13,841 nucleotides of DNA, from contig QGUZ01000120.1 in the NCBI GenBank assembly GCA_003242605.1, positions 1 through 13,841 on the forward strand. Reading direction: 5' to 3'. Positions 6,784 through 13,841 of this stretch are shown one piece after another; within the stretch, counting starts at the first letter, position 1, and the number at the start of each line of letters is the position of its first letter. Source of the DNA: Actinomycetota bacterium (GTDB lineage: Bacteria; Actinomycetota; Actinomycetes; Streptosporangiales; Streptosporangiaceae). Both the position numbers and the translations under genes were made by a program. The notes beneath the pieces were generated by a model. It did no database searches. It was not told the DNA's origin and saw only the letters and a program-made list of their open reading frames with translations.

Positions 6784-7310
6784 GTCTATCGCCCCTCAAC
6801 CGGACAAAACACGCCCGGATTGCGCGGACGGCCTTGGCGCGAGACGGAGTCCGGAACGGGGGATGCAATGGCCACCGGCCGGCCGCCCGCCACCGGGCGC
6901 CGGCTCAGGACTGCGAGTCCGAGGCGCGAGCGGCACCGTCCTGCGCCTGTGGGACAGCTTGGTGCACCGAGGCGGCGCACGGACGAAGCCCCGGGCTCGG
7001 CTGCGTGACCGGCGGACGCCTGCTCCGTTCGCCTCATCGCGCCGGAGGCGTTTCTCCGCCGCGCCTGCACGCCTCTCGGCGGTTCGGCGGCTGGGCTCCA
7101 CGCCGTACCACAGCACGCATCTCCATGGCCGCAGCCGCCTTTCCGGCGGACACGATCAACGCCCGCCGGACGCGACCCGGGCCACACAGGTCGCCGCGCG
7201 CGGCTCCGCGGACGACACGTGCGCGGCCGCGCCGTCACGGGTACCGGTGATGCGAGACACGTGCCCTGCGGCACGCCGAGAGCCCCTCTTCCGGGCGCTC
7301 AGCGACACGT

Positions 7311-7338
7311 TTCATGCATAATCTTTATTATGCATCAA
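7311..7338 (+). other. dif-like Xer recombination core site
   Basis: The layout is the arm TTCATGCATAA (7311-7321), the centre TCTTTA (7322-7327) and the arm TTATGCATCAA (7328-7338): 11-6-11, exactly as in chromosomal dif sites. The arms are inverted copies at 10 of 11 positions, and symmetry continues outward to 12 of 14. The inner parts, GCATAA next to the centre and TTATG after it, are the bases most conserved in dif sites, including that of E. coli. It lies 35 bases upstream of the start codon of a complete Xer-like recombinase. This arrangement recalls the single-recombinase XerS and XerH systems, where the site sits beside the gene. Promoter (-10-like CATAAT and TATTAT) or operator roles are alternatives and may overlap. 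Confidence 0.65.
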
Positions 7339-7373
7339 ATGTGGCTGGTCCCCTCCGCTGCCGGAGCGGCGTG

Positions 7374-8378
7374 ATGGCAGTGCTCGAGCCGCCCGAGGGC
7401 ACGCGCGTGACCGAGGCGATCGCCGAGTTCGTGCGGTCGCTGCAGGCCCGGAAGATGTCGCCGCACACGATCGCCGGATACGAGCGCGACCTGCGCACGG
7501 TCGCCGAGCTCGCCGCCGTGCAGGCCGGTGTCCCGGTGGCCGATCTCGAGGTGCGGGCGCTCGGCGGACGGCTGATGCGGGCGGCGTTCGCCGAGTTCTC
7601 CACCCCGCGCACGGCGGCGAGCGTCAACCGCGCCTGGAGCGCCTGGAACCGGTTCCTGACGTTCTGCGTGGCCGAGGGGCTGCTGGAGGGCAACCCGATG
7701 GCGGCGGTGCCGCGGCCGCGGCAGCCCGCGCGGGCGCCCAAGCCGCTGCTCGGCGAGGGCGACGCGGCGGTGACGCTGCTGGAGCGCATCGCGGCGGGCG
7801 CCCGCAAGGCCCGCGACCCGTGGGTCGAGCGCGACCTGGTGGTGCTGGCGCTGGGGCTGCTGACCGGGATGCGCTCGGCCGAGCTGCTCAGCCTGACGAT
7901 CGGGTCGATCGGCGGCTCCCCCGGCGACCGCCGTATCCAGGTGGTCGGCAAGGGCGGCAAGACCCGGTCGCTGCCGATCGAGCCGGGCCTGGAGCGCCTG
8001 ATCGACGTCTACCTCGACAGCCGCATGCGGCGTTTCGGGCTGGCCTCGCTCCCCCGCTCGGCCCCGCTGCTGGTCGACACCCGTAACCGTCCGCTGCAGC
8101 GCGGCGGCCTGCAGTACCTGGTGCGGCAGTGCTACCGGTACGCGGGCATCAGCGACCGGGTGCAGAAGGGCACGCTGGTGCACGCGCTGCGGCACGAGTT
8201 CGCCACCCGCCTGGCCGAGCGCGGCGCGTCGGCCCACGAGCTGATGGAGCTGCTGGGCCACGCGTCGATCGTGACCGGGCAGAACTACATCGCCGCCACC
8301 GCCCGCCAGGTGCGCTCCGCCGCCCGCGCCAACCCGGTCTACCCGGTGCTGGACCGGCTGCTGGCCGGCGGCGACTGA
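7374..8378 (+). CDS. tyrosine recombinase, Xer-like, with adjacent dif-like site
   Basis: This 334-aa recombinase has a core-binding domain at about 10-115 (VTEAIAEFVRSLQARKMSP, HTIAGYERDLRTVAELA, VNRAWSAWNRFLTFCVAEG). The catalytic domain carries the full active site: Arg167 in LLTGMRSAELLSL, Lys193 in VVGKGGKTRSLPI, His270 and Arg273 in VHALRHEFATRLAE, His296 in LLGHASIVTGQ and the nucleophile Tyr305. It ends in RQVRSAARANPVYPVLD, similar in character to the tail of the other recombinase (VAMRSHPLL). The ATG at 7374 is chosen because GGAG at 7363-7366 is seven bases upstream; GTG at 7371 is the alternative, and the frame is open from an ATG inside the dif-like site. The site lies within the presumed promoter, so binding by the protein could also repress its own gene. 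It could resolve chromosome dimers, resolve a plasmid or integrate an element; only the first two fit a site right beside the gene. Confidence 0.93.
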   Translation: MAVLEPPEGTRVTEAIAEFVRSLQARKMSPHTIAGYERDLRTVAELAAVQAGVPVADLEVRALGGRLMRAAFAEFSTPRTAASVNRAWSAWNRFLTFCVAEGLLEGNPMAAVPRPRQPARAPKPLLGEGDAAVTLLERIAAGARKARDPWVERDLVVLALGLLTGMRSAELLSLTIGSIGGSPGDRRIQVVGKGGKTRSLPIEPGLERLIDVYLDSRMRRFGLASLPRSAPLLVDTRNRPLQRGGLQYLVRQCYRYAGISDRVQKGTLVHALRHEFATRLAERGASAHELMELLGHASIVTGQNYIAATARQVRSAARANPVYPVLDRLLAGGD

Positions 8379-8565
8379 GCCCGGCCGGGTGCCGCTCCCC
8401 CGCCGGATCGCCACCGGGCCCGGCGCGGCCCCGGGTCTCGGCGCCTTCGGTGCGCCCGCACGGCTTTCGCCGGCTCACCCGCCGTTGGCTCCCTCTCCCC
8501 CGCCGGTGGCCGCGCGGCCCCGTGGCGGCCGTGGGTGGCTCGCCGTACGCGCCTGCGGTGATCGT

Positions 8566-8602
8566 CGGCCGGGGTGTGCGGGGCGCGTGCCGCGGCCGGC
8601 CG
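8566..8602 (+). terminator. hairpin upstream of the exporter promoter
   Basis: CGGCCGG (8566-8572) pairs with CCGGCCG (8596-8602), and inside it GCGG (8578-8581) pairs with CCGC (8590-8593). It lies between the recombinase stop and the exporter promoter and could end the recombinase transcript. The distance of nearly 190 bases from the stop weakens the case. Confidence 0.3.
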
Positions 8603-8661
8603 TAGGGCCGTGCCCGGTCGCGACCGCCTGGTGGAAACCGTTCCGTGCCCGCGAAAACCCT

Positions 8662-8692
8662 TTGCGAAATTGTCGTGGCCGTGGGTTATGGT
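8662..8692 (+). promoter_or_regulatory. promoter for a leaderless ABC exporter mRNA
   Basis: A -35-like TTGCGA (8662-8667) is followed after 19 bases by TATGGT (8687-8692), or after 18 by TTATGG. TATGGT fits the actinobacterial TANNNT -10 rule. Exactly six bases separate it from the GTG at 8699, so transcription would begin at the start codon itself. No Shine-Dalgarno sequence precedes that GTG, which agrees. Confidence 0.6.
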
Positions 8693-8698
8693 CGCGGG

Positions 8699-9631
<933 letters not shown>

Positions 9632-9632
9632 C

Positions 9633-10535
9633 GTGGGCGCGCGGCCGAGGGACGACGAAGGGGTGTCACCGGTGCGGCGGCAGGAAGCGGCGGCCGGGGA
9701 CCGCTCACCCGCCGCGGTGTCGGCGCGGTACGGCGGGGCGGTGACGGCCACGGGGGCGCGTGGCGCGGGCGCCGCGCCGGCCCGGCAGACGCTGGCCGTG
9801 CTGGAGCGGCAGCTGGTGCTGTTCCGGCGGGTGTGGCGCGGCTCGGTGTTCTCGTCGCTGATCCTGCCGGTGCTGTTCCTGCTGAGCATGGGGATCGGCG
9901 TCGGCGGCTATGTCGGCGAGCTGGAGGGCGCGCCGTACCTGCAGTGGATCGTGCCGGGGCTGTTGTCGATGACCGCGTTCGAGATCGCGCTGGTGGAGTC
10001 GACCTACCCGGTGATGAGCGACTTCAAGTGGACGCGGGCCTACTTCGCGATATCGGCGACGCCGGTGGGCGTGGCCGGGATCCTGCAGGGCTGGCTGCTG
10101 TATCTGGTCCTGCGGGTGGTCCTCGCCGTCGCGGTGTTCCTCGTGGTCGCGGCGGGGTTCGGCGGGCTCGCCTCGCCGTGGGCGGTGGTGGCGCCGCTGG
10201 TGTGCACGGTGCTCACCCTGGCGGTGGCGGCGCCGGTGACGGCGTTCGCGGCGGTGGTGGACAGCGACAGCTACTTCGCGCTGCTGTTCCGGTTCGCGAT
10301 GGTGCCGTCGTCGCTGTTCGGCGGGGTGTTCTTCCCGGTGGAGCGGCTGCCGGCGGCGGCGCAGGCCGCGGCGCAGGCGACGCCGCTGTGGCATGCGGTG
10401 GAGCTGAACCGGGCGGCGACGCTGGGGATTCCGCCGGCGTGGCCGGTCGCGGCGCACCTGGCCTACCTGGCCGTGTGGGGCGGGGTGGGCTGTGTGCTGG
10501 CGGCGGTGGCGTTCCGCAGGCGGCTGTACAGGTGA
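9633..10535 (+). CDS. ABC-2 type permease, NodJ/DrrB-like (first)
   Basis: This is a 300-aa membrane subunit of the exporter. A soluble N-terminal stretch of about 60 residues, rich in Ala, Arg and Gly, precedes about six membrane helices near 71-91, 105-122, 148-176, 184-208, 214-232 and 271-292. The sequence GGVFFPVERLPAAAQ (231-245) followed by TPLWHAVELNRAATLG is the characteristic closing motif of the ABC-2/NodJ family. GTG 9633 has GGAG about five bases upstream, inside the end of the ATPase gene. A GTG at 9663 or later would remove the unusual N-terminal stretch and cannot be excluded. The tight spacing shows translational coupling with the ATPase. The second permease follows, so the transporter is probably a heterodimer of permeases with two copies of the ATPase. 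Confidence 0.92.
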   Translation: MGARPRDDEGVSPVRRQEAAAGDRSPAAVSARYGGAVTATGARGAGAAPARQTLAVLERQLVLFRRVWRGSVFSSLILPVLFLLSMGIGVGGYVGELEGAPYLQWIVPGLLSMTAFEIALVESTYPVMSDFKWTRAYFAISATPVGVAGILQGWLLYLVLRVVLAVAVFLVVAAGFGGLASPWAVVAPLVCTVLTLAVAAPVTAFAAVVDSDSYFALLFRFAMVPSSLFGGVFFPVERLPAAAQAAAQATPLWHAVELNRAATLGIPPAWPVAAHLAYLAVWGGVGCVLAAVAFRRRLYR

Positions 10536-10545
10536 GGGGTGTGTG

Positions 10546-11346
10546 GTGATCGCGCTGCTGGCGGCGCGGCGGTCGGCCGGTCGGGTGGGTGCGGTGGTGG
10601 GCCGCAACATCGGGGCGATGCGGTCGGGGCCGTCGTACCTGCTGGTGCTGCTGTCCGGGCTGGCCGAGCCGCTGCTGTATCTGCTGTCGATCGGCGTGGG
10701 CGTGGGCGCGTTGATCGGCACGATGGAGCTGGACGACGGGTCGCGGGTGCCGTACGCGGTGTTCGTGGCGCCGGCGATGCTGGCGGTGTCGGCGATGTCG
10801 GGCGCGCTGGCGGAGACCACGTTCAACTTCTTCCACAAGATGAAGTACGCGCGGCTGTACGACGCGGTGCTGGCCACACCGGTGGGGCCGTTCGAGCTGG
10901 TGCTCGGCGAGCTGACCTGGGCCATGATCCGCGGCGCGCTGTATTCGGGGATCTTTTTGGCCGTGATGGTGGCGCTGGGGCTGGTGCCCGCGCCGGGCGC
11001 GGCGGCGGCGTTCCCGGCGGCGCTGCTGGTGGGGCTGGCGTTCGGCGGGTTCGGCGCGGCGATCTCGACGTACCTGCGCGGCTGGGAGGACTTCGATTTG
11101 GTGTCCACGGGGCAGTTCGCGCTGTTTCTGTTCTCCGGCACGTTCGTGCCGGTGCGGGACTATCCGGCGGTGCTGGAGGTGGTGGTCAGGCTCACCCCGC
11201 TGTACCACGCGGTGGAGCTGCTGCGCGGGCTGGCGCTGTGGCGGCTGGAGTGGGGTCTGCTGGCGTCGCTGGCGTATCTGGTGGTCATGGCGCTGGGCGG
11301 GCTGTGGCTCGCCTCCCGGCGGCTGGCCCGGTTCATGTTCCCCTGA
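10546..11346 (+). CDS. ABC-2 type permease, NodJ/DrrB-like (second)
   Basis: This is a 266-aa membrane subunit, related in layout to the preceding permease but without its long N-terminal stretch. Hydrophobic helices start at about residue 30 (YLLVLLSGLAEPLLYLLSI), followed by four or five more. The family motif appears as FLFSGTFVPVRDYPAVLE and then TPLYHAVELLRGLALW near residues 192-227. The amphipathic NFFHKMKYARLYDAVLATP loop matches the coupling region of ABC-2 permeases (SDFKWTRAYFAISATP in the partner). GTG 10546 is preferred because GAGGGG (10534-10539) lies six bases upstream; GTG 10543 is nearly as good. The gap after the first permease is ten bases. Two diverged permeases with one ATPase gene suggest an asymmetric exporter. 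Confidence 0.92.
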   Translation: MIALLAARRSAGRVGAVVGRNIGAMRSGPSYLLVLLSGLAEPLLYLLSIGVGVGALIGTMELDDGSRVPYAVFVAPAMLAVSAMSGALAETTFNFFHKMKYARLYDAVLATPVGPFELVLGELTWAMIRGALYSGIFLAVMVALGLVPAPGAAAAFPAALLVGLAFGGFGAAISTYLRGWEDFDLVSTGQFALFLFSGTFVPVRDYPAVLEVVVRLTPLYHAVELLRGLALWRLEWGLLASLAYLVVMALGGLWLASRRLARFMFP

Positions 11347-11441
11347 CGGTCGGCCCGTCCGGCCGTGGCCGATGCGGGCCGCCGGGGTGTACGGCGGGCG
11401 CCACCGGTGATGAACCCCTCAAGAGGGCCGGAGGAGGCGCG

Positions 11442-12686
11442 ATGCGGAGCCAGGCCACGACGTGCGCGATCGTCGGCGGCGGGCCGGCCGGGATGGTGCT
11501 GGGCCTGCTGCTCGCCCGCCAGGGGGTGCGGGTGACGGTGCTGGAGAAGCACGCCGACTTCCTGCGGGATTTCCGCGGCGACACCGTGCACCCGAGCACG
11601 CTGGAGCTGCTCGACGAGCTGGGGCTCGGCGAGCGGTTCGCATCGCTCCCCCACACGCGGGTGGAGCGGCTGGCGTTCCCGCTGCCGGGTGGCGAGGTGA
11701 CCGCGGTCGACTTCCGGCGGCTGCGCACCCGGCACCGGTATGTGGCGATGGTGCCGCAGTGGGACCTGCTCAACCTGCTCGCCGAGGCCGCGGGTGAGGA
11801 GCCGTGCTTCACGCTGCGGATGAGCACCGAGGTGACCGGGCTGCTGTGGGAGGACGGCCGGGTGGCCGGGGTGCGGTACCGGGACCGGGAGGGGCCGGGT
11901 GAGCTGCGCGCCGAGCTGACGGTCGCCTGCGACGGCCGGTGGTCGGCGGTGCGGCGCGCGGCGGGGCTGCGGCCGCGGGAGTTCCCGGTTCCGCTGGATG
12001 TGTGGTGGTTCCGGCTGCCGCCGCTAGAGGGGGTGAGCGGGGCGCTGGTGCCGCGGGTGCGGGACGGCAAGGTGTTCGGGCTGATCCCGCGCGAGGGGTA
12101 TGTGCAGGTGGCGCACCTCATCCCCAAGGGGGCCGACGCCCGGCTGCGGGCCCGGGGCCTGGAGGCGTTCCGGCGGGATGTGGCCGCGGCCGTCCCCGAG
12201 GCGGCCGGGGTCGTCGACACGGTGCGCGGCTGGGACGAGGTGCACGTGCTGGACGTGCGGCTCAACCGGCTGCGCCGCTGGCACCTGCCGGGGCTGCTGT
12301 GCATCGGGGACGCGGCCCACGCGATGTCCCCCGCGGGCGGGGTGGGCATCAATCTGGCGGTGCAGGACGCGGTGGCGGCGGCGCGGCTGCTGGCCGGTCC
12401 GCTGCTGCGCGGCCGGGTCACCGAGCGGGATCTTGCGGCGGTGCGGCGCAGGCGGCTGCTGCCGACCGTGGTCACCCAGCTGATGCAGCGGGTGCTGCAC
12501 CGGCTGGTGTTCCGGTCGCTGCTGGCCGGGCGGCTGCCCCGGGTGGCGCTGGTGGCGGCTCCGCTGCTGCGGCTGGCGCCGGGGCTTTCGGTGGTGCCGG
12601 CCCGGATGATCGGGGTGGGTGTCCGCCCCGAGCGCGCCCCGGCCGCGGCCCGCCGCCCGCCGGCGGCGGCGCGCCGGGGCGGCTGA
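11442..12686 (+). CDS. FAD-dependent oxidoreductase, PHBH-type aromatic monooxygenase family
   Basis: This is a 414-aa flavoprotein of the p-hydroxybenzoate hydroxylase-like group, enzymes that use FAD, NAD(P)H and oxygen to hydroxylate or epoxidise small, often aromatic, molecules. Three fingerprints are present: the dinucleotide-binding VGGGPAG (11-17) ending in acidic Glu35, the DG motif CDGRWSAVR (163-171) and the GD motif CIGDAAHAMSPAGGVGIN (287-304), where Asp290 contacts the FAD ribityl chain. RGDTVHPSTLELLDELG (45-61) is also typical. The C-terminus ends in an Ala/Arg/Pro-rich tail (about 386-414) of no recognised function. ATG 11442 has the strong GGAGGAGG at 11430-11437. It follows the permease by 95 bases on the same strand and is probably cotranscribed or coregulated, so it may modify the compound exported, either in biosynthesis or in self-protection as in TetX-like enzymes. 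This link is inferred from position. Confidence 0.93.
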   Translation: MRSQATTCAIVGGGPAGMVLGLLLARQGVRVTVLEKHADFLRDFRGDTVHPSTLELLDELGLGERFASLPHTRVERLAFPLPGGEVTAVDFRRLRTRHRYVAMVPQWDLLNLLAEAAGEEPCFTLRMSTEVTGLLWEDGRVAGVRYRDREGPGELRAELTVACDGRWSAVRRAAGLRPREFPVPLDVWWFRLPPLEGVSGALVPRVRDGKVFGLIPREGYVQVAHLIPKGADARLRARGLEAFRRDVAAAVPEAAGVVDTVRGWDEVHVLDVRLNRLRRWHLPGLLCIGDAAHAMSPAGGVGINLAVQDAVAAARLLAGPLLRGRVTERDLAAVRRRRLLPTVVTQLMQRVLHRLVFRSLLAGRLPRVALVAAPLLRLAPGLSVVPARMIGVGVRPERAPAAARRPPAAARRGG

Positions 12687-12689
12687 GCG

Positions 12690-12726
12690 GCCGTGCGGCC
12701 GTGCCGGGGCGGTACGGCCGCACGGC
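12690..12726. terminator. 16-bp hairpin between convergent genes
   Basis: The arm GCCGTGCGGCCGTGCC (12690-12705) pairs with GGTACGGCCGCACGGC (12711-12726) around the loop GGGGC: 15 Watson-Crick pairs and one G-T pair. It begins three bases after the stop of the oxidoreductase and lies 32 bases from the stop of the convergent acetyltransferase, so it probably ends both transcripts. Confidence 0.8.
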
Positions 12727-12757
12727 GGGGGTCGGCGAGGAGTGCGAGTGGTGGTGC

Positions 12758-13330
12758 TCAGGAGCCCTGCTCGCGCTGCCGCAGCCATTCGCGGCGCAGG
12801 ATGGCGTAGACGTACTCGTCGGTCCACTCGCCTTTGACGAACTCGTTCTCGACGAAGTGGGCCTCGCGGCGCATGCCCAGGCGTTCCATGACGGCGGCGG
12901 AGCGGATGTTGCGGGCGTCGCAGCGGGCGGTGACGCGGTGCAGGCCGAGCTCGTCGAAGCCGAGGCGGAGCAGTTCCCGGGCGGCCTCGGTGGCCAGGCC
13001 GCGGCCGTGGTAGGCGGGGTTGAACACGAACCCGATCTCGCCGTGGCGGTGGGTGCGGCTGTGCCAGAAGAGGGTGAGGTCGCCGACGACGACGCCGGTG
13101 TCGGCGAGCTCGGCGGCGAGGCTGAGCGCCTGGCCCTCGTCGTAGAGGGCGGAGCGGAGGATCTTGTCCTCGAGGGCCTGGCGGGTCTGGTCGAGGTCGC
13201 GGGCCTCCCAGTACAGGTAGCGGGCGACCTCGGGCAGGGAGTGGAAGGCGTGCAGGTCGTGCAGGTCGCCGAGGGTGAACGGCCGGAGGATCAGCCGCTC
13301 GGTGCGCAGCGGGTAGTCGGGTTTGAGCAC
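12758..13330 (-). CDS. GNAT-family N-acetyltransferase, RimJ/RimL-like
   Basis: This is a 190-aa acetyltransferase. It starts with the usual TERLILRPFTLGDLHDL pattern (9-25) of the Acetyltransf_3/RimJ-RimL group. The acetyl-CoA pyrophosphate loop is HGRGLATEAARELL (about 108-121), preceded by HGEIGFVFNPAY and followed by LGLHRVTARCDARNIRSA and VMERLGMRREAHF, the conserved C-terminal half of the fold. It ends EWTDEYVYAILRREW, typical of this group. Such enzymes acetylate N-terminal or small-molecule amino groups; the substrate cannot be told. GTG 13330 is chosen because similarity starts at once, and a TANNNT -10 (TAGGCT) lies six bases upstream. The gene converges on the oxidoreductase and is not part of the exporter operon. 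Confidence 0.93.
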   Translation of the reverse strand: MLKPDYPLRTERLILRPFTLGDLHDLHAFHSLPEVARYLYWEARDLDQTRQALEDKILRSALYDEGQALSLAAELADTGVVVGDLTLFWHSRTHRHGEIGFVFNPAYHGRGLATEAARELLRLGFDELGLHRVTARCDARNIRSAAVMERLGMRREAHFVENEFVKGEWTDEYVYAILRREWLRQREQGS

Positions 13331-13336
13331 CCGTAC

Positions 13337-13342
13337 AGCCTA
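13337..13342 (-). promoter_or_regulatory. -10 element for a leaderless acetyltransferase mRNA
   Basis: On the minus strand TAGGCT (13342-13337) fits TANNNT and is separated by exactly six bases (GTACGG) from the GTG at 13330. No Shine-Dalgarno sequence is present. The -35 position holds only a weak match near TCGAAC. Confidence 0.5.
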
Positions 13343-13453
13343 GAGGCGGGCCGAGTGGGGGTTCGAGCGGTTCTGCCCCGGAGGGTGGTGGTGTGTCCCC
13401 GGGCGCGGGGTCCGGGTTGACGGTGGCGGTGCGGGGTGGTTTGAATGGGCGGC

Positions 13454-13552
13454 GTGTCGCGTGCCGCCGGCCAGGTGGACGGCGGCGGCATGGAGGCACC
13501 GGACCAGCCGGGGGTGTGCGTCGTGAGTCCACGTATCACGCACCTTCTCTGA
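13454..13552 (+). CDS. possible 32-aa small protein or leader peptide
   Basis: A GTG at 13454 opens a 32-codon frame starting MSRAAGQVDGGG and ending VCVVSPRITHLL, closed by TGA at 13550-13552. Upstream, TTGACG (13417-13422) and TTGAAT (13441-13446) are 18 bases apart and could be a promoter, with seven bases from TTGAAT to the GTG (leaderless). A perfect 6-bp hairpin, CCGCCG (13555-13560) with CGGCGG (13564-13569), follows the stop by two bases. The peptide matches no family I know. The combination of promoter, short frame and hairpin recalls a leader or attenuator, but could be chance in GC-rich DNA. Confidence 0.25.
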   Translation: MSRAAGQVDGGGMEAPDQPGVCVVSPRITHLL

Positions 13553-13841
13553 CACCGCCGACGCGGCGGGGCCGCCGGGTCTCGCCGTGCTTCTCGGCGT
13601 GGTAGCGCCGCATGTCAAGGCCGTCGCGGGCCCGTCTCGGGCCGTTGCCGGCGTGCCGTCCGGCGTCACCCGTCGTCACGCCCCCGCTTTTGCGCGCTGA
13701 CGTCGTCCCGCCGGTGGCCGTGGCCTGCCTGCGGGATGGGGCGTCGTGGTCCGGCGGTGTCCGGTGGATCTCCTCCGGTGTGCCTCTCCCCTGCTCTGAT
13801 TCCGCGGAGTGCCGCGGCGGTGCCGTACCGCCGCGTGCCGT

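Larger units (their letters stand above)
6557..7373. other. long divergent intergenic region carrying two AT-rich inverted repeats
   Basis: These 817 bases separate the minus-strand 426-aa gene from the plus-strand recombinase. No gene is supported; open frames here lack consistent third-position GC. Bases 6715-6800 form an AT-rich island with a CATATATAAA run (6717-6726) and the 38-base inverted repeat. Bases 6800-7300 are GC-rich with nothing recognised. Bases 7305-7340 form a second AT-rich island that is the dif-like site. Both islands stand out sharply from the surrounding composition. Confidence 0.7.
8379..8698. other. intergenic region before the ABC exporter operon
   Basis: These 320 bases hold no supported gene. 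They contain a hairpin at 8566-8602 and the promoter at 8662-8692, both listed separately. The rest is GC-rich with short self-complementary words such as CCCGGCCGGG just after the recombinase stop. Confidence 0.5.
13331..13841. other. terminal region without a secure gene
   Basis: These 511 bases hold the acetyltransferase promoter at the left edge and the possible short frame at 13454-13552. On the minus strand a frame reads MRRYHAEKHGE and ends VREGA at a stop near 13540; it looks protein-like but short, and I do not recognise it. From 13640 to the end I see only GC-rich sequence with small hairpins. A gene may begin beyond the window. Confidence 0.45.

Noticed and set aside
6743..7321. 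A 192-aa plus-strand frame across the spacer
   Set aside because: It begins inside the palindrome region, has low-complexity Arg/Pro/Ala content, no ribosome-binding site and no consistent third-position GC.
10539..12686. A 715-aa fusion frame reaching into the oxidoreductase
   Set aside because: The upstream part is a shadow frame of the second permease; the strong GGAGGAGG before ATG 11442 marks the true start.
12024..13532. A 502-aa minus-strand frame across the oxidoreductase and acetyltransferase
   Set aside because: It is His/Pro/Arg-rich shadow sequence overlapping two well-supported genes.

Overview
The window is a very GC-rich actinobacterial chromosome segment. The codons strongly favour G or C at the third position, GTG starts are common, and several genes have a TANNNT -10 element 6 to 9 bases before the start codon, which suggests leaderless or nearly leaderless mRNAs. 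I infer an order such as Streptosporangiales from overall feel only; no marker gene settles it. The window holds ten convincing protein genes, several gene remnants and two striking AT-rich inverted repeats.

Left part (1 to about 2260): the 3' end of a MerR/TipA-type regulator carrying the TipAS drug-recognition domain faces an aldo/keto reductase on the minus strand, with a strong hairpin between them. Next come two back-to-back gene remnants: the last third of a methionine aminopeptidase-like frame (minus, one base missing) and the C-terminal two thirds of an XRE helix-turn-helix protein (plus). They meet at about 1740 as if one deletion removed both 5' halves of a divergent pair.

Middle part (about 2260 to 8380): two complete Xer-like tyrosine recombinases on opposite strands bracket two minus-strand genes of unknown role. 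One is a 342-aa protein with a faint class II aminoacyl-tRNA-synthetase-like C-terminus; the other is a membrane-anchored 426-aa protein of probable alpha/alpha-toroid type. The region also holds a frame-broken gene remnant and an 817-base spacer. That spacer contains a perfect 16-bp inverted repeat with a 6-base centre (6746-6783). Directly upstream of the second recombinase it also contains a dif-like 11-6-11 site (7311-7338). The recombinase and its adjacent site look like a single-recombinase Xer module, and this is the most interesting feature of the window.

Right part (8380 to 13841): a NodI/DrrA-type ABC exporter operon (one ATPase and two ABC-2 permeases, nearly touching) starts from a consensus-looking promoter at a leaderless GTG. 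It is followed 95 bases later by an FAD-dependent monooxygenase-type oxidoreductase. The arrangement suggests export and oxidative modification of a hydrophobic small molecule, but the substrate is unknown. A 16-bp hairpin separates this from a convergent GNAT acetyltransferase of the RimJ/RimL type. The last 500 bases carry no secure gene, only a possible 32-aa open frame behind a plausible promoter.
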